Source: an uncultured Clostridia bacterium (GTDB taxonomy: Bacteria > Bacillota > Clostridia > UBA1381). From it: DNA of 64,000 nt. The DNA lies in the NCBI GenBank assembly GCA_934501535.1, contig CAKSUM010000002.1, forward strand, positions 124,001 to 188,000, written 5' to 3'. Shown piece after piece: positions 50,610 to 58,918 of the stretch. How positions within the stretch are numbered: position 1 is the first letter of the stretch; every line of letters begins with the position of its first letter. The notes below the pieces were generated by a model. It ran no database searches, was not told where the DNA came from, and saw nothing but the letters and a program-made list of their open reading frames with translations. The translations under genes were made by a program, and so were the position numbers.

Positions 50610-52484
50610 TTATCGACTTTCAAGCCATATTATAAGCACCGAAACGTCGCTCGGCGACACGCCGGAAATTCTCGATGCCTGCCCCAGGGACTTCGGCTTG
50701 ATTTTGTTCAGCTTCTGGCGTGCTTCCAGGCGCAGCCCGTGGATTTGCGAATAATCGCAGCCCTCCGGAAGAAGGCGTTCCTCCATTTTTGCAAACTGCT
50801 CCGCCTGCTGCAGCTGACGTTTGATATATCCCTCATATTTCAGGCGGATTTCCGCCTCCTCGCGGACATCATACGGCAGCTCGGGACGGCTTTCGTCGAT
50901 TTCGGCGAGCATCTCGTACGTTATCTGCGGACGTTTAAGCGCGTCGGACAGATGTATTCCGGTACATACCGGCGTAGTCCCGTTCTTTTCAAACACCGGA
51001 TTTACCGTCTGCGGAGAAACCGTTGTGTGTTCAAGGCGCTTAACCTCCGTGTTAATCATGTCCATTTTAGTAAGGAATTTTTTGTACCGCTCCTCGGAAA
51101 TAAGACCTGCGCGGTAGCCTATCGGCATCAGACGCTCGTCCGCGTTGTCCTGACGCAAAAGCAGGCGGTATTCGCTGCGTGATGTCATCATGCGGTACGG
51201 CTCGTTGGTGCCCTTGGTCACGAGGTCATCGATAAGAGTTCCGATATAACCGTCATTTCGGCGCAGTATCACCGGTTCCTCGCCTTTCAGCTTAAGCGCG
51301 GCATTTATCCCTGCGATAAGCCCCTGTGCGCCTGCCTCCTCATATCCGCTTGTCCCGTTAAACTGACCGGCACCGTACAGACCGTGCTTTGTTTTAAATT
51401 CAAGCGTTGCATAAAGCTGCGTGGGGTCACAACAGTCATATTCTATCGCATATGCCGGACGCATTATTTCAACATGTTCAAGACCATTTATCGTGCGCAG
51501 CATTGCAAGCTGAATATCCTCCGGCAGTCCGGTGGATATTCCCTGTGCGTACATTTCGCGCGTATCAAGCCCGAGCGGCTCTATAAAAAGCTGATGCCGC
51601 GGCTTGTCCTTAAACCGTACCACTTTGTCCTCGATGGACGGGCAGTAGCGTGCGCCGACGCCCTCTACTCTGCCGCTGTAGGTGGGGGTGCGGTCAAGAT
51701 TATCGGTGATGATTTTATGCGTCTGCGCATTTGTGTAGGTGAGCCAGCAATCCGCTTTATTTTCGCCCGGCTGCTCCGTTTCAAAGGAAAACGGCACGAT
51801 GTGCTCATCTCCCGATTCGCGCTCCATTTCTTCGTAATTAAGCGTATCTCCGTGTATGCGCGCCGGAGTTCCGGTTTTAAAACGGCGGATTTCAATACCT
51901 TTTTGCTTGAGGTTTGCCGACAGCCCGTTTGCAGGGAACATTCCGTCCGGACCGGATTCGCGCTCATATTCGCCTATCATGATTTTGCCGCGCAGATATG
52001 TGCCGGTCGCTATTATGACGGCGCGCGCACCGTATTTTGTGCCGAGGTGAGTTACCACGCCGCGGACATTTTGTTCGTTATCAAAAAGAACATCTACGAT
52101 TTCCGCCTGCTTGATTTGCAGATTAGGCTGCGTTTCAACGGCATTTTTCATTACTCTGTGATAGCTTTTGCGGTCAATCTGACAGCGCAGCGAGTGTACC
52201 GCAGGCCCCTTTCCGACATTCAGCATTTTAGACTGAATAAAGGTCTTGTCGGCAGCGCGTCCCATTTCGCCGCCGAGAGCGTCAATTTCGCGCACCAGAT
52301 GTCCTTTTGCCGTTCCGCCTATACTCGGATTGCACGGCAGATTGCCTATTGCGTCAAGGCTGATTGAAAACATAACCGTTTTAAGCCCGAGCCGTGCCGC
52401 AGCAAGTCCTGCCTCAATTCCGGCATGACCGGCGCCTATAACTGCTATATCATAACTTTCCAAAAATTCTGTATTTTCGCACAT
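50610..52484 (-). CDS. mnmG: tRNA uridine-5-carboxymethylaminomethyl modification enzyme MnmG (GidA)
   Basis: 624 residues. The FAD-binding start is YDIAVIGAGHAGIEAGLAAARLG; the conserved CNPSIGGTAKGHLVREIDALGG contains the catalytic Cys, and RPAYAIEYDCCDP and GTSGYEEAAAQGL-like (GTSGYEEAGAQGL) are MnmG signatures. With MnmE it makes cmnm5U34 in certain tRNAs. I choose ATG 52484, one base past the DUF624 stop and behind GGGGATT; an ATG four codons upstream is possible. mnmE, often its neighbour, is not seen; instead DUF624 precedes and MBOAT follows. Confidence 0.96.
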   Translation of the reverse strand: MCENTEFLESYDIAVIGAGHAGIEAGLAAARLGLKTVMFSISLDAIGNLPCNPSIGGTAKGHLVREIDALGGEMGRAADKTFIQSKMLNVGKGPAVHSLRCQIDRKSYHRVMKNAVETQPNLQIKQAEIVDVLFDNEQNVRGVVTHLGTKYGARAVIIATGTYLRGKIMIGEYERESGPDGMFPANGLSANLKQKGIEIRRFKTGTPARIHGDTLNYEEMERESGDEHIVPFSFETEQPGENKADCWLTYTNAQTHKIITDNLDRTPTYSGRVEGVGARYCPSIEDKVVRFKDKPRHQLFIEPLGLDTREMYAQGISTGLPEDIQLAMLRTINGLEHVEIMRPAYAIEYDCCDPTQLYATLEFKTKHGLYGAGQFNGTSGYEEAGAQGLIAGINAALKLKGEEPVILRRNDGYIGTLIDDLVTKGTNEPYRMMTSRSEYRLLLRQDNADERLMPIGYRAGLISEERYKKFLTKMDMINTEVKRLEHTTVSPQTVNPVFEKNGTTPVCTGIHLSDALKRPQITYEMLAEIDESRPELPYDVREEAEIRLKYEGYIKRQLQQAEQFAKMEERLLPEGCDYSQIHGLRLEARQKLNKIKPKSLGQASRISGVSPSDVSVLIIWLESR

Positions 52485-52485
52485 G

Positions 52486-53304
52486 TTAATCCCCATTCTG
52501 ATTTGTCTGAATATTATTAATAAGCTTGCGCTTTATCACACGTGCCGCGTAGAAGTCAATCGGGAAACGCATTAAGCTTATCCAGAAAAACAGCGATAAA
52601 AATACTATGGCGATAGGCGTGAAAAAGCCGAACGCAAGATATGTTACCAAGGACACAAACAGCGTCAGGAATAAATTCATCGGCATAGACGCTGCCGCCA
52701 TAATGAACGAATTTTTAATTGTATCGAGAGCTTTGTTTTCAAATGTAACCGCAAATTCGTATACATAATAATGCATGAATGTGTAGAACATTGCCGCGAT
52801 TATCAGTATGCAGATTATATATTTTGCGAAAACCTGACCGTTTTTGTAAAGCTGCATATAAAACCGCAGCGAAACGGTGCCGGTGAAAAGCACGGCGATG
52901 TCGGCGGCTAACATGATAATGCCGAGCTTGAAGTTTTCCTTGATTTTTTCAAAGAAATCCGATGTTAAAAACACGTGTTCTTCTCTTGCAAAATTGCGCA
53001 TGAGATACGCATATCCGCAGGATACCGGCCCGGTGCCCCAAAGCACGGTGAGCAGAACCGCGGAAATTAAAATCATGTGCTGCGACGGATTTCCGCTGCG
53101 TGTAAGATTGGCAAGCGCGAACCAGCTTGCGAAGTGGTAGATAAGTATAACAGGAATACTCACCAAAAAATAGAGAATATTGCTTTTTATCAAAAGTCCG
53201 AGCTTTCGCCACAGAAGCTCAAAGTAAAGAAATATTCCTTTTTTCTTCGGTGCGTCCTTGTCGATGCCCTTTCCGGGCTTATCGTAATTATTAAAAAGTC
53301 CCAT
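52486..53304 (-). CDS. DUF624 (YesL-like) membrane protein
   Basis: 272 residues with six hydrophobic segments. The N-terminal MGLFNNYDKPGKGIDKDAPKKKG is the charged tail often seen in YesL-type proteins, and WRKLGLLIKSNILYFL and GPVSCGYAYLMRNFAREEHVFLTSDFFEKIKENFK are family features. YesL genes often accompany sugar ABC systems, but this one leads the mnmG operon. Function unproven. The promoter is face-to-face with that of the RluA gene. Ribosome site AGAGGAA. Confidence 0.85.
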   Translation of the reverse strand: MGLFNNYDKPGKGIDKDAPKKKGIFLYFELLWRKLGLLIKSNILYFLVSIPVILIYHFASWFALANLTRSGNPSQHMILISAVLLTVLWGTGPVSCGYAYLMRNFAREEHVFLTSDFFEKIKENFKLGIIMLAADIAVLFTGTVSLRFYMQLYKNGQVFAKYIICILIIAAMFYTFMHYYVYEFAVTFENKALDTIKNSFIMAAASMPMNLFLTLFVSLVTYLAFGFFTPIAIVFLSLFFWISLMRFPIDFYAARVIKRKLINNIQTNQNGD

Positions 53305-53340
53305 TTTTTTATTCCTCTCTAAAAAAACATAGCTAATGGT

Positions 53341-53369
53341 ATTGTATCATACTTTATTATATGTTACAA
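53341..53369 (-). promoter_or_regulatory. Promoter for the DUF624-mnmG operon
   Basis: Minus strand TTGTAA (complement of 53364-53369), 17-base spacer, TACAAT (complement of 53341-53346). Transcription would start about 30 bases before the DUF624 start. The same DNA read on the plus strand is the RluA promoter. Confidence 0.7.
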
Positions 53370-53370
53370 T
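53342..53370 (+). promoter_or_regulatory. Promoter for the RluA-type gene
   Basis: TTGTAT (53342-53347), 17 bases, TACAAT (53365-53370). The -35 of this promoter overlaps the -10 of the opposite promoter and the reverse, giving a symmetric bidirectional element. Confidence 0.7.
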
Positions 53371-53424
53371 ATATTTGTGACGAATTTTTACAAAAAATTC
53401 AAAAAAACGATGGGAGAAATAAAT

Positions 53425-54372
53425 TTGAAGGAAGTAACTGTAAACGCAAATGACGCAGGACAGCGGCTGGACAGGTTTCTGACAAAGCTTATGCCGAATA
53501 TGCCGCAGGGCATGCTGTATAAAAGCCTGCGCAAGGATTGCGTGAAAATAAACGGAAAGCATATAAAGGACGGGGCGTTTCGGCTCAGCGAGGGCGATGA
53601 GCTGAAGCTGTACATGAAGGACGAATTTTTTGAAAGACCCGACCCCGATACGGCGTTTTTGTCAATAACGCCGCAGCTCGATATAGTGTATGAGGACGAA
53701 AATATTATTCTTGCCGACAAAAAGCAGGGAATGTGCGTTCATGCCGATGACAGCGGCGACACAAACACCCTTATCGAGCATATAAAGGCGTATCTGTACC
53801 GCAGCGGCGAGTTTAAGCCGGAGGAGGAAAATACGTTTGTTCCGGCGCTTGCAAATCGAATAGACCGCAACACCGGGGGGATTGTGATTGCGGCAAAAAA
53901 TGCGGAAACGCTGCGGATTTTAAATCAAAAAATAAAGGACAGAGAAATTGAAAAAAAGTATCTGTGCATGGTATACGGACACCCGTATCCCGAGAACGGC
54001 GAAATCCGCGGGTATTTGTTCAAGGACGAGGTGAAAAAGCAGGTTTATGTATATGATGAGCCGCGCAAAGGCACAAAAACCATGCTGACAAAATACCGTG
54101 TTCTGGAAAAATACAAGGAGTCGGCGCTTGTCGAAGCAAAGCTGGAAACGGGGAGGACGCATCAGATACGCGCCGGGTTTGCGCATATAGGTCACCCACT
54201 GCTCGGGGACGGAAAATACGGCACAAATGAAATAAACAGACGTTTTCCGTACAGCTGCCAGGCGCTTTATTCCTACAAACTGAAGTTTGCTTTTGTTACG
54301 GACGGCGGAATTTTGGAGTATTTAAATAATTGTGAATTTGAAATAAAAAACGTGCATTTTGCAAAGAAGTAA
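53425..54372 (+). CDS. RluA-family 23S rRNA pseudouridine synthase
   Basis: 315 residues from TTG 53425, which follows GGGAG at proper spacing; ATG 53410 and GTG 53377 are in frame but lack ribosome sites, and 53377 lies at the predicted transcription start. The N-terminal S4 RNA-binding domain (DAGQRLDRFLTKLMPNMPQGML) is followed by the catalytic domain with NRIDRNTGGIVIAAKN (catalytic Asp; HRLD in many relatives), KYLCMVYG and LETGRTHQIRAGFAHIGHPLLGD. It isomerises uridine in rRNA. RluC/D-like specificity is likely but not certain. Confidence 0.92.
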   Translation: MKEVTVNANDAGQRLDRFLTKLMPNMPQGMLYKSLRKDCVKINGKHIKDGAFRLSEGDELKLYMKDEFFERPDPDTAFLSITPQLDIVYEDENIILADKKQGMCVHADDSGDTNTLIEHIKAYLYRSGEFKPEEENTFVPALANRIDRNTGGIVIAAKNAETLRILNQKIKDREIEKKYLCMVYGHPYPENGEIRGYLFKDEVKKQVYVYDEPRKGTKTMLTKYRVLEKYKESALVEAKLETGRTHQIRAGFAHIGHPLLGDGKYGTNEINRRFPYSCQALYSYKLKFAFVTDGGILEYLNNCEFEIKNVHFAKK

Positions 54373-54405
54373 AAGACTGCCGACACTTTTCGGCAGTCTT
54401 TTTTA
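54371..54405 (+). terminator. Terminator after the pseudouridine synthase gene
   Basis: AAAAGACTGCCGA (54371-54383) and TCGGCAGTCTTTT pair around CACTTT, followed by more T. It also faces the convergent small gene. Confidence 0.9.
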
Positions 54406-54612
54406 CGGCGCACTTTTCATGTGCCGTCCTTTTGGGTTTTTCACCTTTTCAAAATTGTTCACCTGCTCAGGTATGACGTAAATATCACCGTAAGCCTCCG
54501 CCTCGTCTTCATTTGTCGGCGGAATTTGCATCAGCCCGGTGCACTCGGTTACCGACGCAACCGTATTTAGCTCGTCCATTATATCATGTTCAAAATTTTC
54601 TTTTTTGTCCAT
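54403..54612 (-). CDS. Small acidic protein of unknown function
   Basis: 69 residues from ATG 54612, with AAAGGA about a dozen bases upstream. It is acidic and soluble (ENFEHDIMDELNTVASV; NEDEAEAYGDIYVIPEQ), with one cysteine and a basic tail. No family was recognised. It stands alone between the RluA-type gene and the ABC operon and overlaps the RluA terminator by a few bases. Coding is supported mainly by the ribosome site and a protein-like composition. Confidence 0.5.
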   Translation of the reverse strand: MDKKENFEHDIMDELNTVASVTECTGLMQIPPTNEDEAEAYGDIYVIPEQVNNFEKVKNPKGRHMKSAP

Positions 54613-54825
54613 TTCGCCGCAAATCCTTTCCGTGCGTTTTCGCACAGATTTATTATTTGTATTTTGCCGAAAAAAACAGCTTGAAAATTTTGAAAAATTA
54701 CATTAGCCGCGAAAACAGTGATAAATCCGGACAGCCGCCGCATGTAAATCAACGCTCCGCAGATATGAAAAAACGGCGCGCCGCTGTCGGCTGCACCGCT
54801 TTTCCATATGTCTGATGTTTAGGAA
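54613..54825. other. Intergenic region downstream of the ABC transporter operon
   Basis: About 210 bases. It contains a probable minus-strand terminator at 54768-54798 (A6, then CGGCGCGCCGCTG with GGCTGCACCG pairing imperfectly) that would end the transporter operon. No gene was found. Confidence 0.5.
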
Positions 54826-56829
54826 TTACCGTTTTAAGATGTCGGGGATATTGTCCCACTTCGTATTGTACTGAAGATAGGTTGACTCGCCGGATTTGTA
54901 CTCAATGTGCATTTCCGCGTCATAGTTATTTCCGATTCTGCCGCTGTAGAGCGTACCCAGACTGTTGAAAATTTCCGCAATCTGCTCGGGTTCTTCAATA
55001 TTTTTTGTTCCTCCGTCATATTCCGATTCTGCGGAGGCGTCATATTTGTAAAAATCAAGCCATATGCATTCAACGTCCTCCGCCGTGCTCAAGGTATCGA
55101 AAAATCCAAGCTCGGTGAGCAATGCAGAGGTGTTTTTATAATCCTTGTGAACCTGATAGTTTTCGACTATGAGCGGAACTTTATCCGCCGGAACCGGTTT
55201 TCCGCTTTGGGCATATACCGCGTCGGGGCGCTCAAACTGAATTTTGATGTCCGTAAGCTCGTTTGCGCGTCTTGCGTAGCTGTCATATGTACTGTTTTGC
55301 GCGTCCATCTTCAAAGCGCCGATGATTTTGTTAATCGTGTCGGTATCGGCAGGGTAAAAAATCATTGCGTCTTTTGCCCTGACATCATTGATTTCCACGC
55401 TTATAATGTTGCGCTTGATGTCCTTCAGAATGGGCAGGTACGCCTTTCGCACCGGTTCGCTCTCTACAATCGGCTCAAGCAGCGCTTTCTGCTCGGTCAT
55501 GTTTACATGATATGCGCGTGTCATTTTTTTGCCGTTTGCAAGGTTGTAGGTAATTTGAAAATAATCGTCGGCTTCATAGTCGCGGTGTTTTGTCAAATCC
55601 TTGTGCAGCTCAATTATATTTTTAATATCGTTCTCGTCTGTCAGCACCGCCGCGTAGCTGTCGCCGTTAAAGGTTAGCTCATCTCCGTCCGAGGAGAAAT
55701 ATCTTCTTGCGGAATTTATGCTGATTGCATTGTTGGTAAGCTCGACCGATTTGACGGAATTTACGCTCGGAACACGTTTTTCAAAGCCGGAGATGTCAAC
55801 TTTAAATCCGAGCCATACAAGGCAGATTGCCGCGCAGAATATAACTGCCGGTTTTATTGCGCTTTTTACGCGCAGGCTCTTTTTCATAAGCATCTCTGCG
55901 GCAACTATGCCCACAACGCCCAGCGGAATGAACAGGAATATATTTGTCAGACTCCACATTTCGCCGAGATATATGTAACCGAAACCGCCGATATACAGCG
56001 CCGCACAGTACACGAAAACGGGGCGCAGCTTGGGGAATGCGAGAACTTCGTTGTTGTTTTCAATCTTCCTTATGCGGTAAAGCCACATTGCCGCCGCGAG
56101 CAGCAGTACGGAAAATACAAGGTATTTCACGATATTCCACGGTCCCGACCAGAATGTGCGGGGCAGGACATACAAAAAATCCGAAATGTTCATGCTTGCA
56201 TTGCCGCAGTAGCCGTAAAGCTGCTGATTAAGAAAGTAGTACACAAATTCTTCGGTCACGGCGGGGACTGCGGCAATAACGCCGGTCAGTACGAGCGCCG
56301 CAACATTGTTTCCGGTGAGCATGGTAACCGCTGCCGTGCCGCTGAATGCGATGAGCGAATACACCAGGCACATAACCGTGAACATCAGAAGATGCAAAAG
56401 CCGGAATGTGACCGCAGCGGTGCTTGCCGCGTGGTAAATCAGCAGAATTGCCGAGTTTACGATTACCGGCAGGGTAAACAGCGTCAGCCCTGACAAGAGA
56501 TGCGTCAAGAAGAATGTGCTGCGCTTTATCGGAAGTCCGTGCATCGTTGCCGCGGCTTTTGACGAATTGAGGTAAGAAAACAGGAATATCGCCAGCGCAG
56601 CCGGAATTACCGTCGCAAAAAATACGGGTACGTAGGTGTAGCTCATAATTATGGAGTTATTAAAAGCCGTGCTCGGAGGATAACCTGCCGGATTTTTTGA
56701 TATATATTCCATTATGGGGAATGGCCAGCTCAGGAAAATGAATATTGCTTCAATTGCGGAAATCCACCACAAACGTTTCATATCCGAGCGGTAAATGCTT
56801 TTATTAAAGAATGATGTTTTCAAATTCAT
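54826..56829 (-). CDS. ABC-2 type transporter permease with large extracytoplasmic C-terminal part
   Basis: 667 residues from ATG 56829 behind GGGAGG, overlapping the ATPase gene by 26 bases. The N-terminal half has about ten membrane segments (first near residues 20-40, IEAIFIFLSWPF) and FAVIPAALAIFLFSYLNSSKAAATMHGLPIKRS-like features of ABC-2 exporters. A last span near 340-360 is followed by an outside domain of about 300 residues with SVEINDVRAKD and repeated mixed beta/alpha sequence. It works with the ATPase upstream in a YtrA-controlled system, possibly for antibiotic or envelope stress. Substrate unknown. Confidence 0.85.
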   Translation of the reverse strand: MNLKTSFFNKSIYRSDMKRLWWISAIEAIFIFLSWPFPIMEYISKNPAGYPPSTAFNNSIIMSYTYVPVFFATVIPAALAIFLFSYLNSSKAAATMHGLPIKRSTFFLTHLLSGLTLFTLPVIVNSAILLIYHAASTAAVTFRLLHLLMFTVMCLVYSLIAFSGTAAVTMLTGNNVAALVLTGVIAAVPAVTEEFVYYFLNQQLYGYCGNASMNISDFLYVLPRTFWSGPWNIVKYLVFSVLLLAAAMWLYRIRKIENNNEVLAFPKLRPVFVYCAALYIGGFGYIYLGEMWSLTNIFLFIPLGVVGIVAAEMLMKKSLRVKSAIKPAVIFCAAICLVWLGFKVDISGFEKRVPSVNSVKSVELTNNAISINSARRYFSSDGDELTFNGDSYAAVLTDENDIKNIIELHKDLTKHRDYEADDYFQITYNLANGKKMTRAYHVNMTEQKALLEPIVESEPVRKAYLPILKDIKRNIISVEINDVRAKDAMIFYPADTDTINKIIGALKMDAQNSTYDSYARRANELTDIKIQFERPDAVYAQSGKPVPADKVPLIVENYQVHKDYKNTSALLTELGFFDTLSTAEDVECIWLDFYKYDASAESEYDGGTKNIEEPEQIAEIFNSLGTLYSGRIGNNYDAEMHIEYKSGESTYLQYNTKWDNIPDILKR

Positions 56830-57703
56830 TGCCCAAACCTCCCAGTTCATAAATAAATATTTCTTCGAGCGTAAGCGGAAGAATATCGCAGATAAGCGGC
56901 TTTGCATAACCAATTTTTTCAATTATTTCCTCGGGCTGTCCGCGCACAATCAGCGTACATACGCTGCCGAACTGCTCCTTATGCAGAATGTTTATCTGTG
57001 ATTCAAGCGCCTCCGGTAATCCGCCCTCGAACGCCGTCTGCACCTTATGTATATTGCCTTTAACATCGTCAAGAGCACTTTCCAAAACCAGTTTTCCGCC
57101 GTGCATTATGCCGACATGGTCGCATATATCCTCAAGCTCGCGCAGATTGTGGCTCGATATAAGCACGGTTGTGCCGCGCTCCGCAACGTCCTGCAGAATG
57201 AGCTTCCACACATTGCGGCGCATTATCGGGTCAAGTCCGTCCACCGGCTCGTCCAAAAGCATTACGTCAGGCATGGAGGATATTGCAAGCCAGAATGCAA
57301 CCTGCTTCTGCATGCCCTTTGACAGTCTGCGCACTCTGCGGTTTAAGTCTATGCGAAAAATGTATTTCATGCTGTTAAATCTGTCCCAGCTCCAGTCCGG
57401 GTATATCCCGGCATAGAATTTCGCCGTATCCATTATCGAGTACGTCGGATAGAAAAATAAATCGTCGCTTATAAATGTAACTTTCTTTTTAATCTGTGTG
57501 TTTTCAAAAATCGGCTCGCCCTTGACCAGAACTTCACCGCTGTCCTGCGTGTAAATCCCGGCAATGTGCTTTAATATTGTGGTTTTGCCGGCACCGTTCG
57601 GTCCCACAAGCCCGTACACGCTGCCTTTTCCTACGTGAATGTTAAGATTGTCAAGCGCTTTGAAATTGCCGAAACTTTTGCTGACATTGTTAACCTGTAT
57701 CAT
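56804..57703 (-). CDS. ABC transporter ATPase
   Basis: 299 residues. Walker A is GPNGAGKTT, the signature is LSKGMQKQ (LSGGQ variant), Walker B is VMLLDEP followed by VDGLDP, and the switch His is in ISSHNLRELE. It has the C-terminal extension typical of ABC-2 exporter ATPases. Its ATG overlaps the regulator stop (ATGA) and its end overlaps the permease start, so the three genes are translationally coupled. It drives export by the 54826-56829 permease. Confidence 0.95.
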   Translation of the reverse strand: MIQVNNVSKSFGNFKALDNLNIHVGKGSVYGLVGPNGAGKTTILKHIAGIYTQDSGEVLVKGEPIFENTQIKKKVTFISDDLFFYPTYSIMDTAKFYAGIYPDWSWDRFNSMKYIFRIDLNRRVRRLSKGMQKQVAFWLAISSMPDVMLLDEPVDGLDPIMRRNVWKLILQDVAERGTTVLISSHNLRELEDICDHVGIMHGGKLVLESALDDVKGNIHKVQTAFEGGLPEALESQINILHKEQFGSVCTLIVRGQPEEIIEKIGYAKPLICDILPLTLEEIFIYELGGLGNEFENIIL

Positions 57704-58083
57704 ATTTTCATTCCTTTCTGTTCATATATTTTATCAACGCGCGCCTTGATTTCCTCCGCGCTTGCGCCAAGAAACATAAGCTCTTTCAAAACCGTGTCGA
57801 GCGTGTTCATTGCCGCCGTGCGGCCGGCGCTGTTCTCCGAAACGTCCGCATGCTTTGCAACAAAGCTGCCGCGCGCCTGAAGGGAATATATGTACCCCTC
57901 ATTTTCCAGCTCCTTGTACGCTTTTTGAATTGTGTTCGGGTTTATGGCAAGCGTCATCGCCAGCTCCCGTACCGACGGGATTTTGTCATTTTCCTTTAAA
58001 ATTCCGCCGATAATCAGCTCCTTGAACCGTCCCTTAATCTGTTCATACAGCGGTCTGCGGTCACTCATATCAAGCTGAAACAT
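57700..58083 (-). CDS. GntR-family transcriptional regulator, YtrA subfamily
   Basis: 127 residues from ATG 58083 behind AAAGGAGGTG. The winged-helix DNA-binding domain (about 10-75) has PLYEQIKGRFKELIIGGIL, KIPSVRELAMTLAINPNTIQKAYKELE and the wing YIYSLQARGSFVA. The short C-terminal tail without a large effector domain is characteristic of YtrA. YtrA-type repressors control the ABC operon they head; the downstream ATPase and permease are coupled to it. An operator-like repeat lies at its promoter. Confidence 0.94.
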   Translation of the reverse strand: MFQLDMSDRRPLYEQIKGRFKELIIGGILKENDKIPSVRELAMTLAINPNTIQKAYKELENEGYIYSLQARGSFVAKHADVSENSAGRTAAMNTLDTVLKELMFLGASAEEIKARVDKIYEQKGMKI

Positions 58084-58098
58084 ATTATGCACCTCCTT

Positions 58099-58149
58099 TG
58101 CACTAACTGTACTAACACATATAATACAGTATAAAACAATATTTGTCAA
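58099..58149 (-). promoter_or_regulatory. Promoter and operator-like repeat of the YtrA-ABC operon
   Basis: Minus strand TTGACA (complement of 58144-58149), 17-base spacer, TATTAT (complement of 58121-58126). Just downstream, on the plus strand, CACTAAC and TACTAAC form a direct repeat within 58101-58116, and ends TG/CA give partial dyad symmetry. A YtrA-type repressor could bind there to control its own operon. Confidence 0.7.
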
Positions 58150-58161
58150 TAGTTTTTTCAA

Positions 58162-58214
58162 AAAAAATAAAAAAAGTGAGTGCGGCAAAACAATTTCATT
58201 TTGCTGCACTCACT
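58162..58214 (-). terminator. Terminator downstream of the histidine-rich protein gene
   Basis: AGTGAGTGCGGCAAAA (58175-58190) pairs with TTTTGCTGCACTCACT (58199-58214), one wobble; on the minus strand a T-rich tract of about 13 bases follows. It is about 140 bases past the stop of the 58354 gene. Confidence 0.85.
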
Positions 58215-58353
58215 GTGAGGCATGGTAAAACCGGCGGAAAACGGGCACGCCGCAGCAAAGCAAAGGCAGAATTTTACATTTGCATAAATCCTGCGCAAAT
58301 GTTCAAAAAAGCTTTATACGGACTGCGTTTCTGCCGCTGCGCCGGAAGCTATG

Positions 58354-58887
58354 TTAATTGCCGTCGGTCAGCTCGCCGTATTTTGCCTTGTATTTTTCAA
58401 GCTCCGCCGTGAGCTTTTCGACTTCGTTCTGCAATGATGTAATCTGCTGCTTAAGCTGTGTTGTTTCGGACGGAGTATATGCCGCCGGAGTTGAATTGTC
58501 CTCGATATCTATGCCGGTGTAGTACACAACGGAGAACATAATGCCGAAAACTATCACACAAAACAGTACGCGTGACGAAATAACGGCATATTTGCTGCGC
58601 CGTTTGTTTTTCTGCGAGTTTGCAAATTTTGACAGTTTTTTCTGCGACGAAATACGGCTTGTGGGCAGGGAGCGCAAAATCCATTCCTTCAAAGACACAT
58701 CTTTTCGGCTGAGCTTGTATTTATGGCTGCCGCCGTATTTGTGATGGTGATGCGAATGGTGATGACTGCCCGATGAGCGGCGTTCGTCATGCGAGCCGTG
58801 GTGATGGTGGTGATGATGGTGATGATGCTCACCGCTCTGTACGGCGTCTTCGGACTGCTTCGCCTGAGTATCATAATTGTCCTGCAT
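58354..58887 (-). CDS. Histidine-rich single-span membrane protein with C-terminal coiled coil
   Basis: 177 residues from ATG 58887 behind AAAGGAG. Residues about 18-45 contain a run of ten histidines and then HHHSHHHHKYGGSH. The run uses mixed CAT and CAC codons, so it is native. A basic segment (KNKRRSKYAVISSR) leads into one membrane span (VLFCVIVFGIMFSVVYY), then a short outside part ending in a coiled coil of about 35 residues (LKQQITSLQNEVEKLTAEL). The C-terminus resembles FtsL/DivIC-type septum proteins in layout only. The cytoplasmic His-rich end may bind Zn, Ni or Cu. It follows addA by about 30 bases and may share its transcript. No family recognised. Confidence 0.8.
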   Translation of the reverse strand: MQDNYDTQAKQSEDAVQSGEHHHHHHHHHHGSHDERRSSGSHHHSHHHHKYGGSHKYKLSRKDVSLKEWILRSLPTSRISSQKKLSKFANSQKNKRRSKYAVISSRVLFCVIVFGIMFSVVYYTGIDIEDNSTPAAYTPSETTQLKQQITSLQNEVEKLTAELEKYKAKYGELTDGN

Positions 58888-58918
58888 AATATTTCTCCTT
58901 TTAGACAAATTTCAGTTT

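Noticed and set aside
51384..52367. 327-codon plus-strand frame opposite mnmG
   Set aside because: It is antisense to a gene with full MnmG motifs; composition and lack of a ribosome site point to a shadow.
54513..54815. 100-codon plus-strand frame between the pseudouridine synthase and the ABC operon
   Set aside because: No ribosome site, low-complexity composition, and it runs through a likely terminator and a small minus-strand gene.
58800..58840. Poly-histidine run as cloning-tag contamination
   Set aside because: The codons are mixed CAT/CAC, the run is internal to a gene with its own ribosome site, and a second His block follows with no vector sequence.
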